Below, piece by piece: positions 16,935 to 24,786 of a DNA stretch of 35,440 bases (position 1 is its first letter; each line of letters opens with the position of its first letter). The position numbers and the translations under genes are program-made. The notes under the pieces were generated by a model. It worked only from the letters and a program-made list of their open reading frames with translations. It did not search any database and was not told the DNA's origin. The stretch is from JBBDXA01 sp040902585 (GTDB lineage Bacteria > Planctomycetota > Phycisphaerae > Phycisphaerales > Phycisphaeraceae): the NCBI GenBank assembly GCA_040902585.1, contig JBBDXA010000093.1, forward strand, positions 1 through 35,440, in the 5' to 3' direction.

Positions 16935-16975
16935 GTAGGGGAATCGTGCGAAGTTGCGAGCGGCTGACCAGGGGA

Positions 16976-18268
16976 TCAAAAGATCGCGGTGACCGGCTTG
17001 CCCTGATCGGCGAGTGTGAACGGCCGGCCGATCTTGGAGAAGACCTGCTTGTCGTGCGGCAGGCCCAGGGCGTAGGCGATGGTGGCGTTGAAGTCCTGCG
17101 GGGTGACGGGCTTGTCCTTGACGGCTGCGCCCTTGTCATCGGACGCGCCGTAAATCTGTCCGCCCTTGACACCGCCGCCGGCGAGCATGGTGGTGAACAC
17201 GCGCGGGTAGTGATCGCGGCCGTCGCGCTCGTTGATCTTGGGCGTACGGCCGAAGTCCGACGCCTGCGCCACGAGCACATCATTCAGCATGCCCTTCTTG
17301 TACAGATCATCCATCAGAGCCGCGATGCCTTGATTGACCGGGGGCAGCTTGGTGCCAAGCTGATCGAAGTTGTCCTGGTGCGTGTCCCAGCCGCCGATGG
17401 TGACTTCGACGTAGCGCACGCCGTGCTCGACGAGTCGGCGAGCGAGCAGCAGGCCCATGCCGAAGTTGTTGGCACCGTAGGCGGTCTTGATCGCCGCGGA
17501 TTCCTGGCTGATGTCAAAGGCTTTGACGTCATCGCTCTTGATGAGATCGACCGCTTCCTGATAGAAGCGCGTGTAGGCGGTGACGGAGTCCTGCGGGTAG
17601 CGGTTGCGGAAGTTCTGATCGATGGCGTCGAGCAGGCCGCGACGGTGCTCGAAGTCGCTGTCGCTCATGCGCAGTTTGGAGTTCTGGAGGCCGGCCGCGG
17701 GGTTGCCGATGGTGATCGGCTCGTAAGCGGAGCCGAGGACGCCGGCACTGGAGTCGCGATGACCGCCGACGATGACGGAGCCTGGGAGCTTCTCATTGTG
17801 CCGCCCGCCCAGGCGATGGAGCCAGGGGCCCAGGCCCGGGTGCTTGACGCTGGCGAGCGGGGCGTAGCTGGTGTGCATGAGGTATTGAGCGCGTTCGTGT
17901 GCGCCCTGCGAGCTGGTCATGGAGCGGATGAGGCACATCTTGTCCATGTGTTTGCCGATGGCGCCGAACTGCTCGCTGACCTGAATGCCGTTGACGTTGG
18001 TCTTGACGGCCTTGAAGTCGCCGGCCGTGTCCGCGCCGGGCTTGGGGTCCCAGGTGTCGATGTGGCTCATGCCGCCGACCATGAAGATGTAGATCACGCT
18101 CTTGGCGTTCTTCTTCTTCGGGGCGGCGGCAGTTGCGTCGGCGGCGATGGCGCTGTTGGCCCAGTTCATGCCGCCGATCACGCTGACGCCCAGGCAGGCC
18201 TTGGCGGCGTTGGTGATGAGCTGGCGGCGGGTCGAGTGGTCGATCTGGCGGAGCAGGTCTTTTAACAT
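16976..18268 (-). CDS. DUF1501 family exported protein (second copy)
   Basis: A 430-residue DUF1501 protein. The N-terminus has STRRQLITNAAKACLGVSVIGG, a Tat-like signal, then a spacer and the conserved start IYIFMVGGMSHIDTWDPKPG. Further family regions are visible: HPGLGPWLHRLGG, AFDISQES, GGWDTHQDNF, ASDFGRTPKIN, and DFNATIAYALGLPHD. It is clearly divergent from the copy at 444-1826. It lies directly downstream of the DUF1549/DUF1553 gene, the usual planctomycete pair, separated by 69 bp that contain a heptamer array. The ATG at 18268 was chosen over an in-frame GTG at 18280, as the latter has no ribosome binding site. Function is unknown. Confidence 0.88.
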   Translation of the reverse strand: MLKDLLRQIDHSTRRQLITNAAKACLGVSVIGGMNWANSAIAADATAAAPKKKNAKSVIYIFMVGGMSHIDTWDPKPGADTAGDFKAVKTNVNGIQVSEQFGAIGKHMDKMCLIRSMTSSQGAHERAQYLMHTSYAPLASVKHPGLGPWLHRLGGRHNEKLPGSVIVGGHRDSSAGVLGSAYEPITIGNPAAGLQNSKLRMSDSDFEHRRGLLDAIDQNFRNRYPQDSVTAYTRFYQEAVDLIKSDDVKAFDISQESAAIKTAYGANNFGMGLLLARRLVEHGVRYVEVTIGGWDTHQDNFDQLGTKLPPVNQGIAALMDDLYKKGMLNDVLVAQASDFGRTPKINERDGRDHYPRVFTTMLAGGGVKGGQIYGASDDKGAAVKDKPVTPQDFNATIAYALGLPHDKQVFSKIGRPFTLADQGKPVTAIF

Positions 18269-18288
18269 GAGTGTGCTCACGGGAAAAA

Positions 18289-18319
18289 GGGGTCAGGGGT
18301 CAGGGGTCAGGGGTCAGGG
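18289..18319. repeat. Heptamer tandem array (GGGGTCA x4)
   Basis: Four perfect copies of GGGGTCA (18289-18316) plus a partial copy. It sits between the DUF1549/1553 and DUF1501 genes of one apparent operon. Confidence 0.9.
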
Positions 18320-18337
18320 CGAAGCCGCGAGCGGCGG

Positions 18338-20224
18338 TCAGCGGATGAAGAGGAACTCGCGGGTGTTGGCCAGGGCCCAGATGAGGTTTTCGATGCCCTT
18401 GGAGCCGCTGTCCTTAAGCTCCTTCATGGCCACGCCCATCTCGGTCGGGTTGGGGTAACGGGAGAGGAACGAGAGGAACAGGACGTTGACCTTTTCCTTG
18501 TCATCCGTCGCGCGGGCGATGTTCTTCATCAGGGCCGACTGCTTATTGACCAGGTTCGCCAGGCCCGTGCCGTTGACCAGTTGCAGCACCTGCGGCACGC
18601 TCGCATCCGTATGGGCATTGCCGATGGCTTCACGGTCGGATGAACCAAACTCACGGAGGAAGTGGCCGGGGGCGGCAGGCTGGCGGATTTCAGAGGCCCG
18701 CGTGATCTGCGGCAGATACTGGCCTCGCTTGCTGGAGACCGAATCACGAGCCTTGTCACGCATGGAACCGCGGCGGTCGGCGATGAGCTTTTCAGCGTAC
18801 TTGACCAACTGATCGGCGGACATCTTGGTGATGTCCACATCGGCGCTGTCGCCTGACATCATCATCATGCCGCCGTAGGCCATGCCGTCGCCCGCGCGCT
18901 CGTCCAGGTCTTCGACCGTGATCGTGCCGAACGAATCCCAGATCTGCTCGGCGGTCATGCGGCGAAGGACGCTCGCCTGGTTGCGGAAATTGTCCTTCGT
19001 GTAGTCCTCGCGACCGGTGGCAAGCTGGTAGGTGCGGGTGTTCAGAACGATGCGCATGTATTCCTTGACATCGAAGTTGACCTTCTTCATCACGCCTGCC
19101 AGGTAATCCAGCAGCGCGGGGTTGGAAGGCTTGTTGCCTTCGCTGAAGTCATCGACCGGGCTGACGATGCCGATGCCCATCACGCGGGCCCACATGCGGT
19201 TGGCGATGACCTTGGCGAACAGCGGGTTGTCCTTGCTGGTAACCCAGCGGGCGAACTTCTCGCGGTCCGAAAGCGTGGTCAAGGCCTTGGATTTGTCATC
19301 GAAGATCACGCGCGGCTTGATCGTCTCGCCGGGCTTGCCGTTGTCGTACTTGTAATCGCTGGGCAGCTTCAGGCCGCGGGTGTTGGTGTCGCTGACCTTG
19401 TAGCCTTCTTCACGGATCAGGTTCGTCAGCACCTGGCCGACATCGCGAGCCAGTTCGCCCTTCTGCTGCTTGGTGCGAATCTCACGCAGCGCGGGGCTGT
19501 TCATCCCGCGGTCGCGCGTGGTCATGCTGCTGGTGAAGGCGGCGAACTCGTAGAACTCCTTCATCTCCCATTTGTCGAACGGGTGATCGTGACACTGAGC
19601 GCAGCCGATCTGCGTGCCCAGGAAGATCTGCGTGGTCTGCGAAGTGATCTCCAGGTTCATCCCGTTGTCGCGCAGCCAGTAGCCGACCGCGCCGTTGTCC
19701 TTGGCCTTGCCCTCAGCGGTGAGCAGCAGGTACACAAAGTTGTCATAAGGCGTGTTCTGCTTGATCTGTTCCTTGAGCCACTTGGGATACTCACCGGCAT
19801 AGTCGCCGCGGATGCGCTGCGTCAGGCGAAGCTGGTCCGCCCAGTAGTTGTACATGTGGCTGACGTAACCGGGCGAATCGAGGAGCTGATCAATCAACTT
19901 CTGGCGACGCATCGGGTCCTTCGACGCGAGGTAGCCCTGGGCTTCATCATGGGTCGGGATGCGGCCGATGACATCGAGATAAACCCGGCGAAGAAACTCT
20001 TCATCCGTGGTCAGGCGCGTCGGGAAGATCTTGTCAGCCGCGTAACCGGCCTTGACCAGGTCATCGATCTTCGCGGCCGAGTCTTTGACCAGCGGGTTGA
20101 GGCTGGAGGACTTGCTCGGGGCGGTGTCCACGCGGGCGGCGTTGCCGAGGGTCGGGGCGTTGGTGACCACGAGCAACCAGAGACCGGCGGTGACGGCTGC
20201 GAGAGTCCAGCGAGTACGTTTCAT
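18338..20224 (-). CDS. DUF1549/DUF1553 domain protein (PSCyt2/PSD1 type)
   Basis: A 628-residue exported protein of the planctomycete DUF1549-DUF1553 architecture. A hydrophobic signal segment follows MKRTRW. The DUF1549 part includes FPTRLTTDEEFLRRVYLDVIGRIPT (read in parts, residues about 65-90), QLLDSPGYVSHMYNYWADQ and a CAQCHDHPFDKWEMKEFYEFAAF motif; the C-x-x-C-H is a haem-c or metal-like motif typical of the family. DUF1553 includes REKFARWVTSKDNPLFAKV and NRMWARVMGIGIVSPVDDF. The C-terminus YPNPTEMGVAMK followed by ALANTREFLFIR is typical. The ATG at 20224 has AAGGA 8 nt upstream. It precedes the DUF1501 gene in one operon. The biochemical role is not established. Confidence 0.9.
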   Translation of the reverse strand: MKRTRWTLAAVTAGLWLLVVTNAPTLGNAARVDTAPSKSSSLNPLVKDSAAKIDDLVKAGYAADKIFPTRLTTDEEFLRRVYLDVIGRIPTHDEAQGYLASKDPMRRQKLIDQLLDSPGYVSHMYNYWADQLRLTQRIRGDYAGEYPKWLKEQIKQNTPYDNFVYLLLTAEGKAKDNGAVGYWLRDNGMNLEITSQTTQIFLGTQIGCAQCHDHPFDKWEMKEFYEFAAFTSSMTTRDRGMNSPALREIRTKQQKGELARDVGQVLTNLIREEGYKVSDTNTRGLKLPSDYKYDNGKPGETIKPRVIFDDKSKALTTLSDREKFARWVTSKDNPLFAKVIANRMWARVMGIGIVSPVDDFSEGNKPSNPALLDYLAGVMKKVNFDVKEYMRIVLNTRTYQLATGREDYTKDNFRNQASVLRRMTAEQIWDSFGTITVEDLDERAGDGMAYGGMMMMSGDSADVDITKMSADQLVKYAEKLIADRRGSMRDKARDSVSSKRGQYLPQITRASEIRQPAAPGHFLREFGSSDREAIGNAHTDASVPQVLQLVNGTGLANLVNKQSALMKNIARATDDKEKVNVLFLSFLSRYPNPTEMGVAMKELKDSGSKGIENLIWALANTREFLFIR

Positions 20225-20541
20225 GTGATGATCCTTAGGAGAACCAATAACCATCATATCTATCGGCTGTAAGCATGACGCTCCCGGACAGGCAGATATT
20301 GCATGCCGCAACCCCCCGGATACACGGCCCTACACAGGCTGGAGGGGGGTATAGGGTTAACCCGTGGTTTCGATGCACCCGCGGCGGTTAGCGGTGAGGC
20401 CGAGTCCGCGAGGCCCACCTGTGTGGGTCGCACGCAAAACCGAGGCCGGCCTGAACAACGGGTCGCGGACGGGTGGGCCTCGCGGACTCGGCCCGACCGC
20501 TAACCGCGCGGCGTTTCCGGGGCGAATACGCCCCGGCTCGC
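20225..20541. other. Intergenic region with long inverted repeat
   Basis: The gap holds the MITE-like inverted repeat at 20385-20506 and a small GGGTTAACCC palindrome (20354-20363). Short open frames here read through the repeat and are not supported as genes. Confidence 0.6.
20385..20506. repeat. MITE-like long inverted repeat (second copy)
   Basis: Arms at 20385-20419 and 20472-20506 match at 33 of 35 positions when inverted. The spacer is 52 bp and holds GTGGGTCGCAC, the inverse of a segment within the element at 1864-1957, which also sits beside a gene end. It starts 36 bp past the mcsB stop codon. No transposase gene is in the window. Confidence 0.75.
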
Positions 20542-21603
20542 TTACCTTCCGCCGAGGCGCTGGCGAATGAGCGTGGCGCGGGCCTGACGGCGGGCGGATT
20601 GGTCGGACTCGACGCCCGTGAGCTTAAACAGATGGGCTGGCTGGGTGAGCAGGAACAACTCGTTGATCGTCCTGATATCCACCGTATCAATTCGCCCGAG
20701 GTTCACGCCTAATCGCAGATGGCTCAGGAGTGACAGGACTTCTTCGGTGCTGATCATTCTTGCGTGCGTGAGCAGGCCCCAGGCGCGCCAGATTTTGTCA
20801 TCGAGCTGTTCGGTGCGGTGGCGGATGAGGGCCTGCCTGGCCTGTTGTTCGTAGGCGATGATCTGCGGGACGATGGTGCGTTCGAAGTCGGCGAGGACCT
20901 CTTCTTCGCTCTTGCCCAAGGTAGTCTGGTTGGAGACCTGGAAGAGATCGCCCATGGCTTCGGAGCCTTCGCCGAACAGGCCGCGCACCGCCAAATGCAT
21001 GTCCCGCGCCGCCCGGCGGACCTTCTCAATTTCACCCGTGAGCTGCAAGGCAGGCAGATGCATCATGACGCTGACGCGGATGCCGGTGCCGACATTCGTC
21101 GGGCACGCCGTCTGGTAACCGAGCTGCTGAGAGTACGCGAAGTCGAGCTTGGACTCGAGCTGGTCGTCGATGTGCATGATCTGCTCGAACGCGGAGCCGA
21201 GTTGCATGCCGCTGCGGAGAACCTGGATGCGGAGTTGGTCTTCTTCGTTGACCATGATGGAGAATGTTTCCTGGGCACCGATGGCGACGCCGCGCACGAC
21301 CTTCTCGCCCATGGCGTGCTGCCTGCTGATGAGGTGGCGTTCGACCAGGAGCTGGCGATCGACTTCGGGGCATTGCCGCAGATCGACCCAGAGCACTTCA
21401 TCGCCCAGGTTGGACTTGGTGATCACATCCATGCAGCGATCGAGCACTTCCTGCTGCACGCGGGTAGTGGCGCGGTTGACGAAGGGATACCCCGCCAGGT
21501 TGCGCGCCAGGCGGATGCGGCTGGAGATGACGATCTCGCTGTGCGGCCCCGCGCCGCGCAGCCATTCGCCCGCTCGATCGGTCAGGCCCTTGAGCGTCAT
21601 CAT
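20542..21603 (-). CDS. mcsB: Protein-arginine kinase McsB
   Basis: A 353-residue phosphagen-kinase-family protein; McsB phosphorylates arginines on substrate proteins, marking them for ClpC-ClpP in Bacillus. The ATP-guanido phosphotransferase domain shows SSRIRLARNLAGYPF (27-41), GYQTACPTNVGTGIRVSV (signature with the catalytic-region Cys), and a nucleotide-binding Arg-rich stretch (EEVLADFERTIVPQIIAYEQQARQ region). The C-terminal part is LSHLRLGVNLGRID. The gene overlaps the upstream mcsA-like gene by 4 bp (ATGA), so they are co-translated. No clpC lies in the window. Alternative members of this fold (arginine kinases) are less likely given the McsA partner. Confidence 0.9.
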   Translation of the reverse strand: MMTLKGLTDRAGEWLRGAGPHSEIVISSRIRLARNLAGYPFVNRATTRVQQEVLDRCMDVITKSNLGDEVLWVDLRQCPEVDRQLLVERHLISRQHAMGEKVVRGVAIGAQETFSIMVNEEDQLRIQVLRSGMQLGSAFEQIMHIDDQLESKLDFAYSQQLGYQTACPTNVGTGIRVSVMMHLPALQLTGEIEKVRRAARDMHLAVRGLFGEGSEAMGDLFQVSNQTTLGKSEEEVLADFERTIVPQIIAYEQQARQALIRHRTEQLDDKIWRAWGLLTHARMISTEEVLSLLSHLRLGVNLGRIDTVDIRTINELFLLTQPAHLFKLTGVESDQSARRQARATLIRQRLGGR

Positions 21604-22097
21604 TCGACCTCCTCGATGCGGTTCACTTCGTCGCGAAGCCTGGCCGCCAGTTCGTAGTCTTCGTTGGTGACCGCATCATCCAGCCGCTTGCGCAGGGACA
21701 TGAGCTTGTTCTGTCTCGCTTCACCCGCGCCGGCCCTGCTGGGAATCTTGCCCACGTGATGCGAACCGCCTTCATGGGCTCGCTCCAAAAGCGGCATGAG
21801 CGATTCCTTAAACGCGCCGTAACACTGCGGGCAACCCATCAGGCTGTGCTCGCGAAACTCGGAGAACTTCATCCCGCAGTTGTCGCACACCTCTTCGGTG
21901 GCAAGGGTCTGACCGCTGTGCAGCTTGACGAAGTTGGTCAGCAGTTCGTTGATGGGCACGTGGCCGCCGCCCTTGATGGACATGCCTTCCTGCTGGGCGT
22001 GGGCATCGCACAGGTGCTTCTCGATCTTCTGGCCTTTGATGATCTCCACGGAGTGGTGAGTCGCAGGCCGATCACATTGGTCACACTTGCGCTTCAA
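21600..22097 (-). CDS. mcsA: McsA-like zinc-finger protein with UvrB/UvrC motif
   Basis: A 165-residue partner of McsB. Two zinc modules are visible: CDQCDRPATHH with a later CDAH, and CDNCGMKFSEFREHSLMGCPQCY, the expected CxxC pairs. A C-terminal UvrB/UvrC helical motif follows (LMSLRKRLDDAVTNEDYELAARLRDEVNRIE, read in parts). McsA activates McsB. The start was set to a TTG at 22097 (reading LKRKCDQCD): it matches the family N-terminus and has AAGGA about 9 nt upstream. An ATG further up (22244) would add 49 residues of repeat-derived sequence with no family similarity. The rest of the pair is tightly overlapped with mcsB. Confidence 0.85.
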   Translation of the reverse strand: MKRKCDQCDRPATHHSVEIIKGQKIEKHLCDAHAQQEGMSIKGGGHVPINELLTNFVKLHSGQTLATEEVCDNCGMKFSEFREHSLMGCPQCYGAFKESLMPLLERAHEGGSHHVGKIPSRAGAGEARQNKLMSLRKRLDDAVTNEDYELAARLRDEVNRIEEVE

Positions 22098-22201
22098 AGG
22101 CGGGGGTTCCTTGAAATGGTTGAGTCCTTTTTGAATTGTAGAGTCAGCAGACGAACGGTTCAACGTGATGGGACGTCGCGCGTGTGTTGTTTCAACTCTT
22201 T

Positions 22202-22242
22202 GCCCCTGGCCCTTGGCCCTTCTCCCCCTGGCCCTTCTCCCC
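22202..22242. repeat. Heptamer tandem array (GCCCTTG type)
   Basis: GCCCCTG, GCCCTTG and GCCCTTC units follow at 7-bp steps, with one 8-bp interruption. It lies between the thioredoxin gene terminator and mcsA. Confidence 0.65.
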
Positions 22243-22250
22243 ATGACAGC

Positions 22251-22282
22251 AAAAAACCCCGACGGGTCGATCCCCGCCGGGG
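22251..22282 (-). terminator. Intrinsic terminator of the thioredoxin gene
   Basis: Minus strand: CCCCGGCGGG (22282-22273) pairs with CCCGTCGGGG (22266-22257), one G-U pair, followed by six T (22256-22251). It lies 27 bp past the stop codon at 22310. Confidence 0.9.
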
Positions 22283-22309
22283 TGCTTATCTCTCCTGCAT
22301 GGTGGGCGA

Positions 22310-22780
22310 TTACTGGCCGGCCTTCTCAGTCTTGCCGGCGACGATGTCCTTGGCCTTGCCGAGCCAGGCATCCGCGCCGCTGCCGGGGCGGTAGCCGACG
22401 AAGCGGCCCAGCTCCTCGCCCTTCTCATTCATGAAGATCACGGTCGGGAAGCCGCGGATGGCGAACTTTTCCTTCAGGGTCGCGTTCTGCTTTTTCGTTT
22501 CATCCGACAGTTGCTTCTTGGAAGGGAAGTCCACGGTCAGGAGTACCGCGTTTTCCTTGGCCCAAGCCTTGAAGGCATCGGTGTCGAAGACTTCCGCGTG
22601 CTGCTTCTTGCAGAAGCCGCACCAGTCGCTGCCGGTGAAGTCGGCGACGATGATCTTGCTGCCCTTCTTGGCGGCTTCCTTGGCGGCAGCCAAATCTTCG
22701 GTCCAGCTTTCATCAGCCTGAACGGAACCGGCGAGAATCAGCCCCATCAGGGCGAACATCATCATGGTCTTGCTCAACAT
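22310..22780 (-). CDS. Exported thioredoxin-family protein
   Basis: A 156-residue thioredoxin-fold protein with an N-terminal signal peptide (MLSKTMMMFALMGLILAGSVQA). The active site WCGFCKK is at residues 53-59 (redox Cys54 and Cys57), followed by the family cis-proline region (FAIRGFPTVIFMNEKGEELGRFVGY). It is expected to act in the periplasm or cell envelope as a disulfide reductase, similar to Thioredoxin_7 or DsbD-C-like proteins; the partner is unknown. The ATG at 22780 has AAAGGA 7 nt upstream and was preferred over the ATG at 22795. It is monocistronic, with its own terminator at 22251-22282. Confidence 0.85.
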   Translation of the reverse strand: MLSKTMMMFALMGLILAGSVQADESWTEDLAAAKEAAKKGSKIIVADFTGSDWCGFCKKQHAEVFDTDAFKAWAKENAVLLTVDFPSKKQLSDETKKQNATLKEKFAIRGFPTVIFMNEKGEELGRFVGYRPGSGADAWLGKAKDIVAGKTEKAGQ

Positions 22781-22910
22781 GCACATTCCTTTCAAAGTTT
22801 CGTGAATCTGGAAGGGCGACGATCGCCCTCATGGAAGTTAACGACTGTCACCTTCAATATTATTCGCCGCCAGAGCGGAGAAAAGCAGAAAGCTCCTGAG
22901 AAATGATCAA

Positions 22911-22984
22911 TGCACCGGGGAGGACTCGAACCTCCAACCTGCGGCTCCGTAGACCGCTGCTCTATCCAATTGAGCTACCGGTGC
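22911..22984 (-). tRNA. tRNA-Arg (ACG anticodon)
   Basis: Minus strand, 74 nt. The acceptor stem GCACCGG/CCGGTGC, D-arm (GCTC...GAGC), anticodon stem GCGGT/GCCGC with loop CTACGGA (anticodon ACG, read CGT codons, with A34 probably edited to inosine) and T-arm GGAGG-TTCGAGT-CCTCC all pair. No CCA is encoded. A clear promoter lies upstream (23002-23030). Confidence 0.95.
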
Positions 22985-23001
22985 GTCGTGGGCGGTCGAG
23001 T

Positions 23002-23030
23002 AATCTAATGCCGCAGGTTGGCAAAATCAA
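23002..23030 (-). promoter_or_regulatory. Sigma-70-like promoter of tRNA-Arg
   Basis: On the minus strand, TTGATT (23030-23025) and TAGATT (23007-23002) are separated by exactly 17 bp, and the tRNA starts 17 nt after the -10. The match is good and the position is ideal. Confidence 0.7.
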
Positions 23031-23041
23031 ACGGGGACAGG

Positions 23042-23133
23042 CGTCAGGGGTCAGGAATCAGGAGTCAAAATTCAAAGACCGGATGCCGCGGCTCAACGAA
23101 GCTCGTCTCCTGCCTCCTGCCTCCTGCTTCCTG
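23042..23133. repeat. Paired heptamer arrays in opposite orientation
   Basis: The left array (23042-23076: CGTCAGG, GGTCAGG, AATCAGG, AGTCAAA, ATTCAAA) faces a right array (23106-23133: TCTCCTG, CCTCCTG x2, CTTCCTG), which is CAGGAGG-type on the other strand. The two flank about 29 bp. Confidence 0.7.
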
Positions 23134-23257
23134 CATTTGATGCCTCGCCCCTCCCGCATTACCATGCTTCACTCGCCTGATTGGTGAATCCGACGACCCT
23201 GCCGCGCGTTCATGCCGACACAGACCTGCTTCCTTGAAGACGGATCGGAAACGTCCG

Positions 23258-23728
23258 ATGCGATTGACTGACATTCTCCAACTTGAGTGCGTCAAGGTGC
23301 CGCTGGCTGCCGAATCGAAAGAGCAGGCGATCTATGAGCTCGTCGATCTGCTGGCCGAGAAGGTCGGCATCGACAACCGCGAACAACTGAAAAAGGCCGT
23401 CTGGCAGCGCGAGCTGACGCGCACCACCGGCATCGGTCACGGCGTAGGCATCCCGCACGGCAAGAGCGAAGGCATCGCCAAACTCTGCATGGCGATCGGA
23501 CGCACCGCCAGACCCATCGAGTTCGGCTCCATCGATCGCAAGCCCGTCGATTTGATTTTGCTTCTGGCGAGCCCCGCCGACCAGACCGGGCCGCACATTC
23601 AGGCGCTGGCGACGATCAGCCGAATGTTGACGAATGCGGATTTCCGCAGCGCCATCCGCACCGCCACCAACGGCGCGGGGCTGTATCAGGTCATCTGCGA
23701 TCACGAAGCCAAAGAAGTGGTGGGCTGA
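23258..23728 (+). CDS. PTS IIA (PtsN-like) domain protein
   Basis: A 156-residue EIIA domain of the nitrogen/fructose type. The phosphorylated His is probably His67 in GIGHGVGIPHGKS, matching the PtsN TGIG-x-G-x-x-IPHGK pattern. The domain spans the protein, with the downstream region (IDRKPVDLILLLASPADQTG) also typical. It could act as a regulatory PTS protein; no EI, HPr or EIIC gene is nearby. The ATG at 23258 was preferred because the family N-terminus begins with LTDIL; a longer frame starts at 23234. No clear ribosome binding site is present. Confidence 0.8.
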   Translation: MRLTDILQLECVKVPLAAESKEQAIYELVDLLAEKVGIDNREQLKKAVWQRELTRTTGIGHGVGIPHGKSEGIAKLCMAIGRTARPIEFGSIDRKPVDLILLLASPADQTGPHIQALATISRMLTNADFRSAIRTATNGAGLYQVICDHEAKEVVG

Positions 23729-23769
23729 CGCGCCGGGGATGGTTCATTCATATCAATGGTTGTGCCGGC

Positions 23770-23940
23770 GCGAAACTCCAGGTCTCAACTACCAAATCGC
23801 AAACAAGTTCCAACAAGCAAAAGGCAAAAAACAAAGCGGAACCTGAAGCTCATCGCGCCGGGATGATTCGAGTTGTCGACTTTGAGATTTCCTTCTTGAG
23901 ATTTGTTTAGGATTTGGTTCTTGTGATTTGAGGTTTCGCC
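23770..23940. repeat. AT-rich paired heptad tracts
   Basis: CAA-rich words (about 23789-23840, steps of 7: ATCGCAA, ACAAGTT, CCAACAA, GCAAAAG) face a T-rich tract (about 23878-23937) with ATTT recurring at multiples of about 7 or 14. The tracts are opposite in orientation. They lie between a PTS gene and the PilZ gene, with no gene inside. Confidence 0.45.
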
Positions 23941-23949
23941 CTTCGGCGC

Positions 23950-24417
23950 TCAAACCGCCACGCGCCGCCGTTGCTCCTGCGGCTTCCGCATGCCGCTCCC
24001 CGCCAGCCAGGGCAGCAACACGCCCAGGTCCACGACGCGATCGAACCGCAGGCCCACCTCGAAGACACCGTTGCGGACAGTGCGACAACGGGCGACCGTC
24101 GCGGGCGCGGTGAACGTCTTGCGGTCCCCATTGACGAACATCACCTGACACTCGTCGCCGCGTTTCACTTCCTGCCCGAGAAAGATGCCCACGCCCCTGC
24201 TGGACAGATTGCGACAGCGCACCGCCTCGGCGCGGCCGGCCTGGTCGGCGCCGATCGCCAGCGCCATCAGAATCGTGTGATGAAAGGGAATCCGCTGCTG
24301 AATGCGCCGGTTCACGGTGCCCGAAGGCACGCGCGGCGGCCCCGAAGCGCACTCGAGCTCCGCGAGCAACTCCAGGTATCGACGCCGACTCAGTCTGTTG
24401 ATTTCCTCCCCTGTCAT
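23950..24417 (-). CDS. PilZ domain protein (candidate c-di-GMP receptor)
   Basis: A 155-residue protein. A PilZ domain is suggested by NRRIQQRIPF (an R-x3-R type pattern) followed by CRNLSSRGVGIFLG (N/D-x-S-x-x-G box), then beta strands (TFTAPATVARCRTVRNGVFEVGLRFDRV) ending in LLPWL. Both c-di-GMP-binding motifs are thus present, so it probably binds the second messenger. The N-terminal segment (GEEINRLSRRRYLELLAELE) is helical. The ATG at 24417 has GAGG 6 nt upstream and was chosen over more distal starts. The tail is basic (RKPQEQRRRVAV). There is no diguanylate cyclase in the window; the partner is unknown. Confidence 0.75.
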   Translation of the reverse strand: MTGEEINRLSRRRYLELLAELECASGPPRVPSGTVNRRIQQRIPFHHTILMALAIGADQAGRAEAVRCRNLSSRGVGIFLGQEVKRGDECQVMFVNGDRKTFTAPATVARCRTVRNGVFEVGLRFDRVVDLGVLLPWLAGSGMRKPQEQRRRVAV

Positions 24418-24738
24418 GGTCGACCTCAGATCCTGCATCAAAGGTGCCGTGGCCTGAACATCAGGCCCTTGGCGCTCTGAACCCACCGCGGACTCCCCTT
24501 CAAACTCAACAATGCGACATATCCTCACGCCAGAGCATTCACGATGAATGTCACCGAGTTGGATGATTGGACCGATCGCAACGAAGGCGCGGCCTGCAAC
24601 TTCCGCATAACCTGAAGTGGATGTCCGGCTGCGAAAGCTCTATTCTTCTTCGATCCTTCAACCAGGGCCGGGGGACGCCGGAAGCCAGGGGACACCGGCG
24701 GACGCCGGGGAAAGTCGGGGAAAGTCGGGGAAAGTCGG
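24418..24738. other. Chromosomal flank before the integrative element
   Basis: No gene is supported. The last 80 bp are GC-rich, with a 10-bp tandem repeat just before the tRNA fragment. The original promoter of the tRNA could lie here, but none was identified. Confidence 0.55.
24707..24736. repeat. Three GGGGAAAGTC decamers in tandem
   Basis: GGGGAAAGTC repeats perfectly at 24707, 24717 and 24727, ending 3 bp before the tRNA 5' end copy. Preceding words (GGGGACGCC, GGGGACACC) are degenerate relatives. Confidence 0.85.
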
Positions 24739-24777
24739 CGGGAGCATAGCTCAGCGGTTAGAGCGGGGGACTCATAA
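24739..24777 (+). repeat. attL: left 39-bp direct repeat
   Basis: This 39-bp sequence is identical to 32555-32593 (one flanking base plus the 5' half of the tRNA up to the end of the anticodon loop). After it the sequences diverge, so it marks the left border of the element. Confidence 0.85.
24740..24777 (+). pseudogene. 5'-half fragment of the CAU-anticodon tRNA
   Basis: Identical to positions 1-38 of the intact tRNA at 32556. It ends at CTCATAA, the anticodon loop, with no anticodon 3' strand, T-arm or acceptor 3' strand after it. It is left over from integration into the gene. Confidence 0.85.
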
Positions 24778-24786
24778 GCGATTCAC

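Larger units (their letters stand above)
16668..16975. other. Intergenic region with REPIN and terminator
   Basis: This gap of 308 bp lies between two minus-strand genes. It holds a REPIN-like pair (16830-16905) and an intrinsic terminator (16906-16934) serving the DUF1501 gene at its right. No gene is seen. Confidence 0.7.

Noticed and set aside
16946..18265. 439-codon plus-strand open frame
   Set aside because: It is opposite the second DUF1501 gene, with no family motif.
20303..20570. Short open frames rich in RTRP words
   Set aside because: They read through the MITE-like inverted repeat and are not conserved protein-like sequence.
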